A DNA stretch of 64,000 bases, taken from contig CAYPGQ010000008.1 of the NCBI GenBank assembly GCA_964410125.1, positions 26,823 through 90,822 of the forward strand, written 5' to 3'. The notes beneath the pieces were generated by a model. That model had not been told where the DNA came from. It made no database searches and worked only from the letters and a program-made list of their open reading frames with translations. The position numbers were made by a program, and so were the translations under genes. Positions 16,954-25,172 of this stretch are shown one piece after another. Position 1 is the first letter of the stretch. Each line of letters begins with the position of its first letter. This DNA comes from G020348385 sp964410125. GTDB taxonomy: Bacteria; Acidobacteriota; Aminicenantia; Aminicenantales; Aminicenantaceae.

Positions 16954-19320
16954 TTACTCGTATTTCAAGGTTACAGCAGGCTGGGTTCGAGCCGCTTTAA
17001 ATGTCTGGTAGAAAACAGTGATAAAAGCAATCCCAAATGCTGCTAAAGCAGCCAACAAGAAAATCCCGATGTCAAGGGGAATACGGAAAGGATAATTTTG
17101 CAGAAATGCCCTCATGGCAAGATAGGCTAAAGGCCAGGCGATAAGATTGGATATGGCAATGAACAGGAGGTGTTCCCGAGAAAGAAGACTAAATATATCC
17201 AGCGCTGTTGCGCCCATAACCTTACGGATTCCGATCTCTTTGATCCTTTGCTCCACTGAAAAGGCCGCAAGTCCGAACAATCCCAAGCAGGAAATCAAAA
17301 TCGAAAGATAGGCTGTATAGTTGAAAAAGCGGCTGATTGTGCGTTCTGTTACGTACACCTGCTTCAAGATATCATCCAGCAGTTTTGCCTCGAATGTTTG
17401 ATCGGGATCGTAGCCATTCCATACCTGTTCGATCCACGCTGTTGTAGAGGTGAGATTCTCGGGACTGACTTTCATTATTAAAAAATTCGTGTCTTGAGGA
17501 TTCAGGTCAAGTACAAGAGGACCTATCCTGTCACGCAAAGTGGCATAATGATAGTCTTTCATCACCCCGATGATGATTCCGTCTTCCTTAAAGTGCCCCA
17601 TTTTTTTTCCGATGGGATCTTTCATCCCCATAGCACGGACGGCCTCTTCATTCACGATCAAGGCTTTCTCTCTATCCGTGGCAAAATCACGGGAGAACAC
17701 CCTTCCATGAACAACAGGTATGCCCAAAGTATCGAAAAATTCGTAATCCACGCTGCCGTGGTACATATAGATCTCTTTATCACTATCCCGTCCGTCCCAA
17801 TCTGACAGCAAATAGGAAGGGCCTTCCCACGTGGGCAAATTCATGCAAGCCGTCACGTTCCAGATATCGCGGTGTTTCAAGAGATCGTTTTTTAAAGCAG
17901 CATAGTCTTGATGTATGGTTTTTGGTAATGAACACACAATAAGGTCTGATTTATCATATCCCAGGTCCTTGTTTTGCATGAAGCGCATCTGTCTGAATAC
18001 GGTCAACGTGGCAATGATAAGAATGATGGCAACGGTAAATTGGCTGATAACCAATCCCTTTCGCAAAAGAGCTCGACTGGAACTCGGCGTCACAGAGCCT
18101 TTGATAACATTTACAGGCTGAAAGCGCGAAAGGAATAAGGCGGGATAGCTTCCGGAAATGATCCCGGTTAAAAGAGCGACTAAAAAGAGCCCTAGATACA
18201 GAACGATATCTTTGGATTCGAAGAGGGAATAGGCCTTGAAGGGCTGCATACTATTGAAGAAAGGGAGGAAGAACTCTACGATCAAGACGGCGAATATCAG
18301 AGACAGGAAAGCGAACAGCATCGATTCACCCAGGAATTGGGAAACGAGCTGAAAACGTGAAGCGCCGACCACTTTACGCAATCCTACCTCGCGGGCACGA
18401 TGTGATGAACGGGCAGTTGCCAGATTCATAAAATTGAAGCAGGCGATCACAAGAAGCAGCACAGCGACTAGACTCAGCACATAAATCAGCATGATATCGA
18501 TGTGGATGGCATGTACATCGTATTCATAATCGGAATGGAGATAAATCCGCTTCAAGGGCTGGATCTCCAGTCCCAGTCTGATCTCGGGAGACACGTAACG
18601 GGATAGCGCGTCCTTGATCTTTGCTGCAAAAACATCAGGATCGATGTTCTCTCGAAGTTGGACATAGGTCGTATAGTTATACCGGTTCCAGGTATCGATA
18701 TCCACGCCTAGTTCCCTATAAAGCGAAAAGGGCAGGATGATGGAAAAATTGAGATGGGAATCTTTATGGTTCTTTATGATCGCTGTTACCATCACGTCCG
18801 GCATGTTGCGGATTTGGAGAATTTTTCCTATCGGATCTTCTGTGCCGAAAAATTTTTCGGCTACTTCTTCAGTCAAAACGGCCGAGTGAGGTTGGTCCAG
18901 AGCCGATCCCGGCGTTCCGGCAAGAAAGATGTATGAGAAGATCTCGAAAAAATCTGGCTCAGCAAAGCTTATAAAATCTTGTTCGAGCTTTTTATCTTCG
19001 TATTTGATCAAGGCCTGCCCAGAGTAGTTGAAACAGGCGGCTTTTTCTACATCGGGAAAATCGCGCTTCAGGGCGGCAGCCAAGGGCGCTTGTGTGAGGG
19101 CCACCCTGGTGGCGGTCCCTCTTAGTTCATCCAGCCTTGTTACCCTGAAAATCCTATCAGCGTGCTCATGAAAAGTATCTACCTGTAACTCTCCCCGAAT
19201 AACCAAGGCGATAAGGATAAAACAGGCCATTCCGATCGAAAGCCCTACGATGTTGATAGAGCTGAATCCTGGATACCTTTTCAGGTTCCGTAGAGATGTT
19301 TTCAAGTAGTTTTTAAACAT
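16954..19320 (-). CDS. FtsX/MacB-type permease without prefix domain
   Basis: A 788-residue permease with two tandem units: TM1 (residues ~20-42), a MacB-type periplasmic domain, three TM helices, then TM5, a second periplasmic domain and three more TM helices. Each FtsX unit carries the expected cytosolic motif (REVGLRKVVGAS and KEIGIRKVMGAT). The C terminus is QPAVTLKYE. ATG 19320 with GGAG 6 nt upstream is the start; an in-frame TGA further upstream excludes an N-terminal prefix. No PadR gene adjoins it. Relatives move lipoproteins, peptides or antibiotics or act as mechanotransmitters; no cognate ATPase lies nearby. It is divergent from the peptidase operon at 19556. Confidence 0.9.
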   Translation of the reverse strand: MFKNYLKTSLRNLKRYPGFSSINIVGLSIGMACFILIALVIRGELQVDTFHEHADRIFRVTRLDELRGTATRVALTQAPLAAALKRDFPDVEKAACFNYSGQALIKYEDKKLEQDFISFAEPDFFEIFSYIFLAGTPGSALDQPHSAVLTEEVAEKFFGTEDPIGKILQIRNMPDVMVTAIIKNHKDSHLNFSIILPFSLYRELGVDIDTWNRYNYTTYVQLRENIDPDVFAAKIKDALSRYVSPEIRLGLEIQPLKRIYLHSDYEYDVHAIHIDIMLIYVLSLVAVLLLVIACFNFMNLATARSSHRAREVGLRKVVGASRFQLVSQFLGESMLFAFLSLIFAVLIVEFFLPFFNSMQPFKAYSLFESKDIVLYLGLFLVALLTGIISGSYPALFLSRFQPVNVIKGSVTPSSSRALLRKGLVISQFTVAIILIIATLTVFRQMRFMQNKDLGYDKSDLIVCSLPKTIHQDYAALKNDLLKHRDIWNVTACMNLPTWEGPSYLLSDWDGRDSDKEIYMYHGSVDYEFFDTLGIPVVHGRVFSRDFATDREKALIVNEEAVRAMGMKDPIGKKMGHFKEDGIIIGVMKDYHYATLRDRIGPLVLDLNPQDTNFLIMKVSPENLTSTTAWIEQVWNGYDPDQTFEAKLLDDILKQVYVTERTISRFFNYTAYLSILISCLGLFGLAAFSVEQRIKEIGIRKVMGATALDIFSLLSREHLLFIAISNLIAWPLAYLAMRAFLQNYPFRIPLDIGIFLLAALAAFGIAFITVFYQTFKAARTQPAVTLKYE

Positions 19321-19388
19321 GCTTAACTCCAGCAAAAATTTAAGGCCTCAAAGTATTATTATTATCTGCAAAATTTATACCAATATTG

Positions 19389-19419
19389 TATTATGGGTAT
19401 TTCCTCTGAACCCATAATA
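19389..19419. promoter_or_regulatory. Perfect 10-bp inverted repeat, candidate operator
   Basis: TATTATGGGT (19389-19398) and ACCCATAATA (19410-19419) are exact reverse complements separated by 11 nt, in the 235-bp divergent region between the permease and the M14-S9 operon. No T-run follows on either strand, so an operator is likelier than a terminator. Confidence 0.5.
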
Positions 19420-19434
19420 TGATTTATCCATTTT

Positions 19435-19461
19435 TGAACAATTTATGTTCATATTCGAACA
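19435..19461. promoter_or_regulatory. Cluster of alternating GAACA/TGTTC half-sites
   Basis: TGAACA (19435-19440) and TGTTCA (19446-19451) form a perfect dyad with a 5-nt spacer; a third half-site GAACA (19457-19461) pairs with the same TGTTC. The half-sites repeat every 10-11 nt on alternating strands, as expected for cooperative binding of a dimeric regulator. The regulator is unknown. Confidence 0.4.
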
Positions 19462-19555
19462 GTCGCCAATTTTTCCGGATATCATTTTTTATATTCAATT
19501 CATTTCCATTTGTGCTAGAATTCTGCTCTAGAAGAAAAATATGAGGAGGAGAGAA

Positions 19556-21223
19556 ATGAGCAAGTGCTTGAAAATTTGTTTTTTGGTATTGGTGATATCT
19601 ATTGGCCTGATGTATTGTTCCTCTGTTCTTGCTTTATCATATCAGCAAGTAAAACCGCTCACAAAAGCAGAGGCCAGTGAGTACAAGGCAACCTCGCTGT
19701 ATTTAGATGTGATGGATTTTATCCAAAGGCTTCAAAAGCAGAGTCTGAGAATCCGATTGGAGACTTTAGGAATCAGTGCTGAAGGCCGGAAGATACCGCT
19801 TCTCATTATCGGAAATCCAGTCCCTTCCTCCCCCCTGGATCTGGTTTATGATGATCGAATAGTTGTTTACATCCAAGCAAATATCCACGCCGGAGAAGTG
19901 GAGGGCAAGGAGGCGGCTTTGATGCTGGCCAGGGACTTGGCATTAAGCGATAATCCATCCTACCTGGATGAAATTGTTGTGTTGATTGCTCCTATCTTTA
20001 ATCCAGATGGTAATGAAAAAATCGATCCGAACAACCGGCGGAATCAGGTGGGGCCAGAACAAGGAGTGGGTGTCCGGTACAACGGCCTAAACCTTGATTT
20101 GAACAGGGATGGGATGAAGTTAGAAAGCCCGGAAGTTTTGGGATTGGTGCAGAATGTCATGTTGCGCTGGGATCCGGCCGTGCTCTTGGACAGCCACACC
20201 CATAACGGATCCTACCATGAGGAAGTGGTGACTTGGGTGTGGTCTCTAAATCCCAATGGAGACACGTCCTTAATCCGTTACATGAGTGACCAGGTGCGCC
20301 CTGGAATCAACAAAATCCTGAAGGACAAATACAACACTCTGTGCATCCCTCATGGAGACTTTATGGATTTCCAGGAACCCGAAAAGGGTTGGAGGCCTCT
20401 GGGTCCGCAGCCGCGTTATCTCAGCAACTATTTCGGACTTCGGAACCGTTTGGGCATACTGAACGAAAATTACCCGTATGCGGATTTCAAATCCCGCGTC
20501 ATGGGAGCATACTATCTCTTCCATGCTCTTTTAGAGTACTGTCAGGTCCATAAGTCCGAGATCAAAGGGCTTATCCAAGAGGCGGATAAACGAACGGTAC
20601 AAAACGGTCTTGAACCTGGGGACAAAAACCAATTTGTTGTCGAGTACGATGTACGGCCCATCAAGGACAAGATCACGGTACACGGATACGTGATGGAGCC
20701 ATTCCAGACAGAGAGCGGTCGTAGACGTGTTCGTAGGACCGAAAAAACGCAGACTTACACCATGCCGTTTTTTGCTGAATATTTTGCTAAAAGATCGGTC
20801 AAGCTTCCATTCGGATACCTAATTCCTATCCCGGTTCCAGAAATTGAAGCCAAGCTTCGCCAGCATGGCATAACAGTAGAAAAGCTCACACAGTCCGTAA
20901 AGTTGACGGTCGAATCTTTCAAGGTGACAGAACTCAAAGGACAAGAGCGGCCGTACCAGGGACATCGCCTCAACTCCGTCAAAGGGGAATATGCCGTGGA
21001 GGAGATGGAGTTCCCGGCTGGAACTCTGTTCATTCCGATGGCCCAATCCCTCGGCAAAGTGGCAGCCTATCTTCTTGAACCGGAGAGCGACGACGGCCTT
21101 TTAGTATGGAACTTTTTCGACCGCAATCTTGTCCCTCAGTGGGGCAGAGGCCAACAGGTTTATCCAGTATATAAACTTCTCCAACCAACTCCTCTGATCA
21201 AAGAAGTTGTGGGAGAAAATTAG
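19556..21223 (+). CDS. Exported M14 zinc carboxypeptidase
   Basis: A 555-residue protein. ATG 19556 follows GAGGAGAG and is preferred to ATG 19541. A signal peptide spans residues ~1-27 (cleavage near VLA). The M14 zinc site is complete: H111 and E114 in NIHAGEVEGKEA and H214 in LLDSHTHNGS. IFNPDGNE and LNLDLNRDG are the conserved family loops. The C-terminal ~200 residues are non-catalytic and probably beta-rich. It is first in a two-gene operon with the S9 peptidase 8 nt downstream, whose SD overlaps this gene's stop (TAGGAGGG). Together they would combine exo- and endo/dipeptidyl cleavage of external peptides. Confidence 0.9.
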   Translation: MSKCLKICFLVLVISIGLMYCSSVLALSYQQVKPLTKAEASEYKATSLYLDVMDFIQRLQKQSLRIRLETLGISAEGRKIPLLIIGNPVPSSPLDLVYDDRIVVYIQANIHAGEVEGKEAALMLARDLALSDNPSYLDEIVVLIAPIFNPDGNEKIDPNNRRNQVGPEQGVGVRYNGLNLDLNRDGMKLESPEVLGLVQNVMLRWDPAVLLDSHTHNGSYHEEVVTWVWSLNPNGDTSLIRYMSDQVRPGINKILKDKYNTLCIPHGDFMDFQEPEKGWRPLGPQPRYLSNYFGLRNRLGILNENYPYADFKSRVMGAYYLFHALLEYCQVHKSEIKGLIQEADKRTVQNGLEPGDKNQFVVEYDVRPIKDKITVHGYVMEPFQTESGRRRVRRTEKTQTYTMPFFAEYFAKRSVKLPFGYLIPIPVPEIEAKLRQHGITVEKLTQSVKLTVESFKVTELKGQERPYQGHRLNSVKGEYAVEEMEFPAGTLFIPMAQSLGKVAAYLLEPESDDGLLVWNFFDRNLVPQWGRGQQVYPVYKLLQPTPLIKEVVGEN

Positions 21224-21231
21224 GAGGGACA

Positions 21232-23334
21232 ATGAAAAAACAAAGATATTTATCTATTTTGATTTGTTTTCTACTCGTTTTCGGCTTTACCGATTTGGCC
21301 ATGGCCAAGGAAGGAACGTTTACGCTCGAACAGATCTTGAGTCCGCCATATCCCTGGAGCCTGGTTTCAGCCAAAAATGCCGATCGCATCGCCTGGATTT
21401 TTTATTCAAAAGGGGAGAGGAATGTTTGGACGGCAGCAGCACCGGATTTCAATCCGATAAACTTGACTGGATACGCCCGGGATGAAGTCTTTGAGATCCC
21501 AGAAGTTCAAATCACGAATGACGGAAAAACTGTGGTTTTTGTTAAAGGGGGAGATCCCAACAGCGAAGGTTGGATCACCAATTCACGAAGCGACCCGGAC
21601 GGCATGGAACAGGCTATCTGGGCGGTCCGGACAGATACCGGTCAGCTCTGGAGGGTGGCAGCCGGAAGAGATCCCGTCCTTTCTCCCGACTGCAAATGGC
21701 TTTTGCTTGTGAAAGAGGGATTAATCTACAGTGCTCCCTTGATCCCGCCTTCCGATTCCAAATCTATTCCAGAGCCAGAACTTCTATTCAAAGCGGCTGG
21801 GCAGAACGGTTCACCCCGCTGGTCTCCTGACAGTACTCGGATCGCCTTTGTTACTCGACGGAACGATCACAGCTTCATCGCGGTGTTCGATACTATAAAT
21901 AGAAAAATTACCTGGATTGCTCCTAATGTGGACCGGGACAGTAATCCGGCATGGGCAGACAACGGCACTAAAATCGTGTTCCAACGAAGACCAGGACTTC
22001 AGTACGGTGCAGCCTCATTCAGAAGATATTGGAGACGTGGACCGGTAACGAACGTTGCTTTTTGGTTGGCTGATGCAGAAACAGGCACGGCGAAGGAGAT
22101 TTGGCAATTTCCAAAAGATGAACCTCGGTTTTATTCCTTGCGTAATTTTGAGGTGACAGCGAACGACCGCATTCTTTTTACGTCAGAACACGATAATTGG
22201 AACCACGTGTTCTCTATGACTCTTTCCGGAGGAGACCCCGTGGACCTCACACCGGGGGAAGCGTTCGTAGAATACTTGGGCCTATCCAGTGATGGAAAAA
22301 CGCTTTTCTTCAGCAGCAATCTGGCCGATATCCACGGACGGCACATCTGGAAGGTTCCCACAGATGGCGGCGGCAAAGCGGTCCAGCTTACAAAGGAGGC
22401 TACGATCGGCACTTATCCTGTCGCTTTGGCATCAGGGGACAAAGTTGCTTTTCTGTATGCCACAGCCCTCCATCCTACCTCCATCGCCACAGTTCCTACC
22501 AACGGCGGAAAGATTGAAGTGATAGCGCCGGAAACACTTCCAGCGGAATACCCAATGGATGAACTGGTCGTTCCCGAGCTTGTTATCGTCAAAGCCCCGG
22601 ATGGGTTGGAAATTCCCTGTCAGATATTTTCACCCAAAGATGCTAAACCGGGCGATAAGCGTCCCGGCGTGGTTTATACCCATGGTGGCCCCATCCGCCA
22701 GATGCTCTTGGGCTGGCACTATATGGAATTTTATTCAGAGGCTTATGGTATCAATCAGTATTTTGCAAACAACGGCTATGTGGTCATTTCGATAAACTAC
22801 CGCAGCGGTATCGGCTACGGTCGATCATTCCGGAACGCTCCCAATACAGGCGCGCGGGGCGCAGCCGAATACCAGGATATCCTGGCTGGAGTCAAGTATC
22901 TTCAGGACCGGCCCGAAGTCGATCCAAATAGAATCGGCAAATGGGGTCTCTCTTACGGAGGGCTCCTGACAGCAATGGCCCTGGCCCGCAATTCCGACAT
23001 ATTCAAGGTGGGTGTGGACATGGCTGGTGTCCACGATTGGTCACAGCGTGGGAGCCTTAGTGAAGAGCAGCGCAAACTGGCCCGTGAATCGTCTCCGGTT
23101 GCCGATCTCAAAACATGGACTTCACCCGTCCTTTTCATCCATGGAGACGACGACCGCAACGTGGCCTTTCAGCAGACCACAGACCTCGTCCAAAAGTTGC
23201 GGGCGAAAGGGGATGTGCACATCGAACTCATGATCGCTCCGGACGAGCCTCACGAATTCCTCCTGTACAAAAACCGGATGGAGGCCTACAACCGCACCTT
23301 CGAGTTCATCAACCGTTTTATCGGCGAGAAATAA
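21232..23334 (+). CDS. Exported S9-family peptidase (beta-propeller plus alpha/beta hydrolase)
   Basis: A 700-residue protein with a signal peptide (residues 1-25, cleavage AMA/K). Residues ~60-420 contain TolB/DPP-type propeller repeats (SPRWSPDSTRIAFVT, PAWADNGTKIVF). Residues ~450-700 are the prolyl oligopeptidase hydrolase with catalytic S574 (GLSYGG), D641 (HGDDDRN) and H674 (DEPHEF). S9 enzymes cleave short peptides, often after Pro or release dipeptides; the exact specificity is not decidable. Translation is probably coupled to the upstream M14 gene because its SD lies on the M14 stop. Length and domain order are normal for the family. Confidence 0.93.
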   Translation: MKKQRYLSILICFLLVFGFTDLAMAKEGTFTLEQILSPPYPWSLVSAKNADRIAWIFYSKGERNVWTAAAPDFNPINLTGYARDEVFEIPEVQITNDGKTVVFVKGGDPNSEGWITNSRSDPDGMEQAIWAVRTDTGQLWRVAAGRDPVLSPDCKWLLLVKEGLIYSAPLIPPSDSKSIPEPELLFKAAGQNGSPRWSPDSTRIAFVTRRNDHSFIAVFDTINRKITWIAPNVDRDSNPAWADNGTKIVFQRRPGLQYGAASFRRYWRRGPVTNVAFWLADAETGTAKEIWQFPKDEPRFYSLRNFEVTANDRILFTSEHDNWNHVFSMTLSGGDPVDLTPGEAFVEYLGLSSDGKTLFFSSNLADIHGRHIWKVPTDGGGKAVQLTKEATIGTYPVALASGDKVAFLYATALHPTSIATVPTNGGKIEVIAPETLPAEYPMDELVVPELVIVKAPDGLEIPCQIFSPKDAKPGDKRPGVVYTHGGPIRQMLLGWHYMEFYSEAYGINQYFANNGYVVISINYRSGIGYGRSFRNAPNTGARGAAEYQDILAGVKYLQDRPEVDPNRIGKWGLSYGGLLTAMALARNSDIFKVGVDMAGVHDWSQRGSLSEEQRKLARESSPVADLKTWTSPVLFIHGDDDRNVAFQQTTDLVQKLRAKGDVHIELMIAPDEPHEFLLYKNRMEAYNRTFEFINRFIGEK

Positions 23335-23355
23335 TGTGATAATCCGTAAATATTG

Positions 23356-24177
23356 CTAAACCAGGATGTCCTTTTTTTTATAAAGGACAAAAGTTAGGGT
23401 AATCAGTACCAGGGAAACGGCTAAAAAATACAGCACCCGCCATCCAACAATCGCATAGTCGGGGCGGAGAACTCCTGCATCGACGAATTTAAACGGACTT
23501 AGGTAACCGAATTTGTCGGCAGATGGAGTCACTCTAGACAAAATATCGATGAAGTATGCTCCAACAATAATGCCAATGGATAGGTTTGTGATCGGACGCC
23601 CTCTTTTTATCAACAACGAAAGAAAAAGACCGATAGCTCCGAATGTCAGCATAAGCAACAAGGCGTAGAACCAATGGATAAAAAAAGCTTTCAAGCTGTA
23701 TTGGGAGTCCCCTTTGAATATTTCCAGACTTAAAAATCCGACGATCGAGATGACGATGTTCAAAAGGATCAAATAGGTGAGATAAACCGCCAATTTGCTC
23801 CAGACAACCTCTAGCCTCGTAACCGGTTTAGCGAGAAGAAATTCGGCGGTTTTTTCTTGTTCTTCCCGAGACAGGATTTTGCCGCCAAGAAGTATGGAAT
23901 AAAAACTCCCGATCAGCATGATGAACATCGCATTCCGTGTGGAATAAAATCCTAAAACATTGGTCCATATATCTATACTGGCGCCAAAGGCCGTCATCAT
24001 GTTTTTCATAAAGGGATTCTCGAGAAAGGCCGTTATTTGCTTGAGCATGTCTTCTTGCATCAGAAGGGGATAAAAGGCCATTCCCATGAGAATAAAAACG
24101 ACAATGGCTAGGCTCCATCCGATGAAGGAATTCCGGTAGCGTTTAAGCTCTGTTCTATACAGGTTGGTGTTTATCAT
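23356..24177 (-). CDS. ABC-2 family transporter permease
   Basis: A 273-residue inner-membrane protein with about six TM helices; the N-terminal cytosolic stretch (YRTELKRYRNSFIGWS) leads into TM1, and the TM2 region is followed by GGKILSREEQEKTAEFLLAKPVTR, the conserved cytosolic segment of the NatB/ABC-2 family. Its start overlaps the end of the ATPase gene by 23 nt, so the pair forms one translationally coupled exporter. The substrate is unknown. Its partner is the only ABC ATPase in the window, and is not of MacB type. Confidence 0.9.
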   Translation of the reverse strand: MINTNLYRTELKRYRNSFIGWSLAIVVFILMGMAFYPLLMQEDMLKQITAFLENPFMKNMMTAFGASIDIWTNVLGFYSTRNAMFIMLIGSFYSILLGGKILSREEQEKTAEFLLAKPVTRLEVVWSKLAVYLTYLILLNIVISIVGFLSLEIFKGDSQYSLKAFFIHWFYALLLMLTFGAIGLFLSLLIKRGRPITNLSIGIIVGAYFIDILSRVTPSADKFGYLSPFKFVDAGVLRPDYAIVGWRVLYFLAVSLVLITLTFVLYKKKDILV

Positions 24178-25057
24178 TTTCCCCTGAGTAGTAATGCATG
24201 AAGATTTCCTCTAAGGTTGGCTCTTCGATGATCAAATCTTTGATATCTATTCCCTCAAGTGCACGCAGAAGATCATTCATGGACCCTGAAAACAGGAAAA
24301 AGAGATTGTTTCTCTCCGTCGTCAAACCGATAATACCGGGAAAGTCGATCTCATCGGTTTTTGTCGGGTGGTTGAATTCGATCTGGATTTTGCGGAGCTG
24401 CTTTTTCCTCAGGGATTCGATATCTTCCACGGCAATGATTTTCCCTTCCTTTATGATCCCGACCCGCCGGCACATTTTCTGAACTTCGCTCAAGGTATGA
24501 GAGGAGAAGAAGATGGTCGTGCCTTTGCTGTTTTCTTCTTTCAAGATTTCAAAGAACTTCGCCTGCATCAAAGGATCCAGACCGCTTGTGGGTTCATCCA
24601 AGATCAATAAAGGAGGTTGGTGTATAAGGCTCTGTAAGATGGAAACTTTTTTCTGATTCCCTCTGGATAGGTCGATTATTTTCCTGTCGAGTTCAAGGTC
24701 GAAAGTGTCGGCGAGCTCAACTATCCTGGATTCGCAGTCTATTTCATAAAAGTTGGCAGAATACCTGAGAAGTTCGTGCACATCCATTTTTTCATAATAA
24801 TTGACTTCCGATGGCATGAAGCCGATCTGTTTTTTAATTTCTTTGGAATCTTTGACTATGTCCAGGCCGAATATTCTGCCGCTTCCGGAACTGGGAAAAA
24901 TCAATCCGAGCAGTGTGCGGATGGTGGTTGATTTGCCTGCGCCGTTCGGTCCGATAAATCCAAAAATCTCCCCTGGTTCGATTTTGAGATCGATGTCGAT
25001 AATCCCCCGTGCTTTGCCGTAATATTTCGTAAGGCCTCGGGTTTCGATCACATACAT
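24155..25057 (-). CDS. ABC transporter ATP-binding protein (ABC-2 exporter)
   Basis: A 300-residue ATPase with Walker A GPNGAGKST, Q-loop region IGFMPSE, a modified signature LSRGNQKKV, Walker B LLILDEPTSGLD and the H-loop in SSHTLSEV, followed by a ~90-residue C-terminal regulatory extension typical of the CcmA/NatA branch. The start is given at ATG 25057 because GGGGA lies just upstream; ATG 25069/25066 are possible alternatives without an SD. It energises the ABC-2 permease encoded downstream. The upstream region carries an 18-nt direct repeat. Confidence 0.93.
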   Translation of the reverse strand: MYVIETRGLTKYYGKARGIIDIDLKIEPGEIFGFIGPNGAGKSTTIRTLLGLIFPSSGSGRIFGLDIVKDSKEIKKQIGFMPSEVNYYEKMDVHELLRYSANFYEIDCESRIVELADTFDLELDRKIIDLSRGNQKKVSILQSLIHQPPLLILDEPTSGLDPLMQAKFFEILKEENSKGTTIFFSSHTLSEVQKMCRRVGIIKEGKIIAVEDIESLRKKQLRKIQIEFNHPTKTDEIDFPGIIGLTTERNNLFFLFSGSMNDLLRALEGIDIKDLIIEEPTLEEIFMHYYSGENDKHQPV

Positions 25058-25089
25058 TTTCCCCATCATAAAACATTTTATTCGTTTTC

Positions 25090-25156
25090 TTCAATATTTT
25101 TCATCGGGTATCAGAAAATCGAAGAATTGACCATGTTTTTCAATAACTTTCATCGG
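25090..25156. repeat. Two near-identical 18-nt direct repeats, 49 nt apart
   Basis: TTCAATATTTTTCATCGG (25090-25107) and TTCAATAACTTTCATCGG (25139-25156) match at 16 of 18 positions and lie 33-99 nt upstream of the ATPase start. They may be regulatory sites for the ABC-2 exporter; no regulator gene is adjacent. Confidence 0.4.
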
Positions 25157-25172
25157 AAGTGAAATGTCCTTG

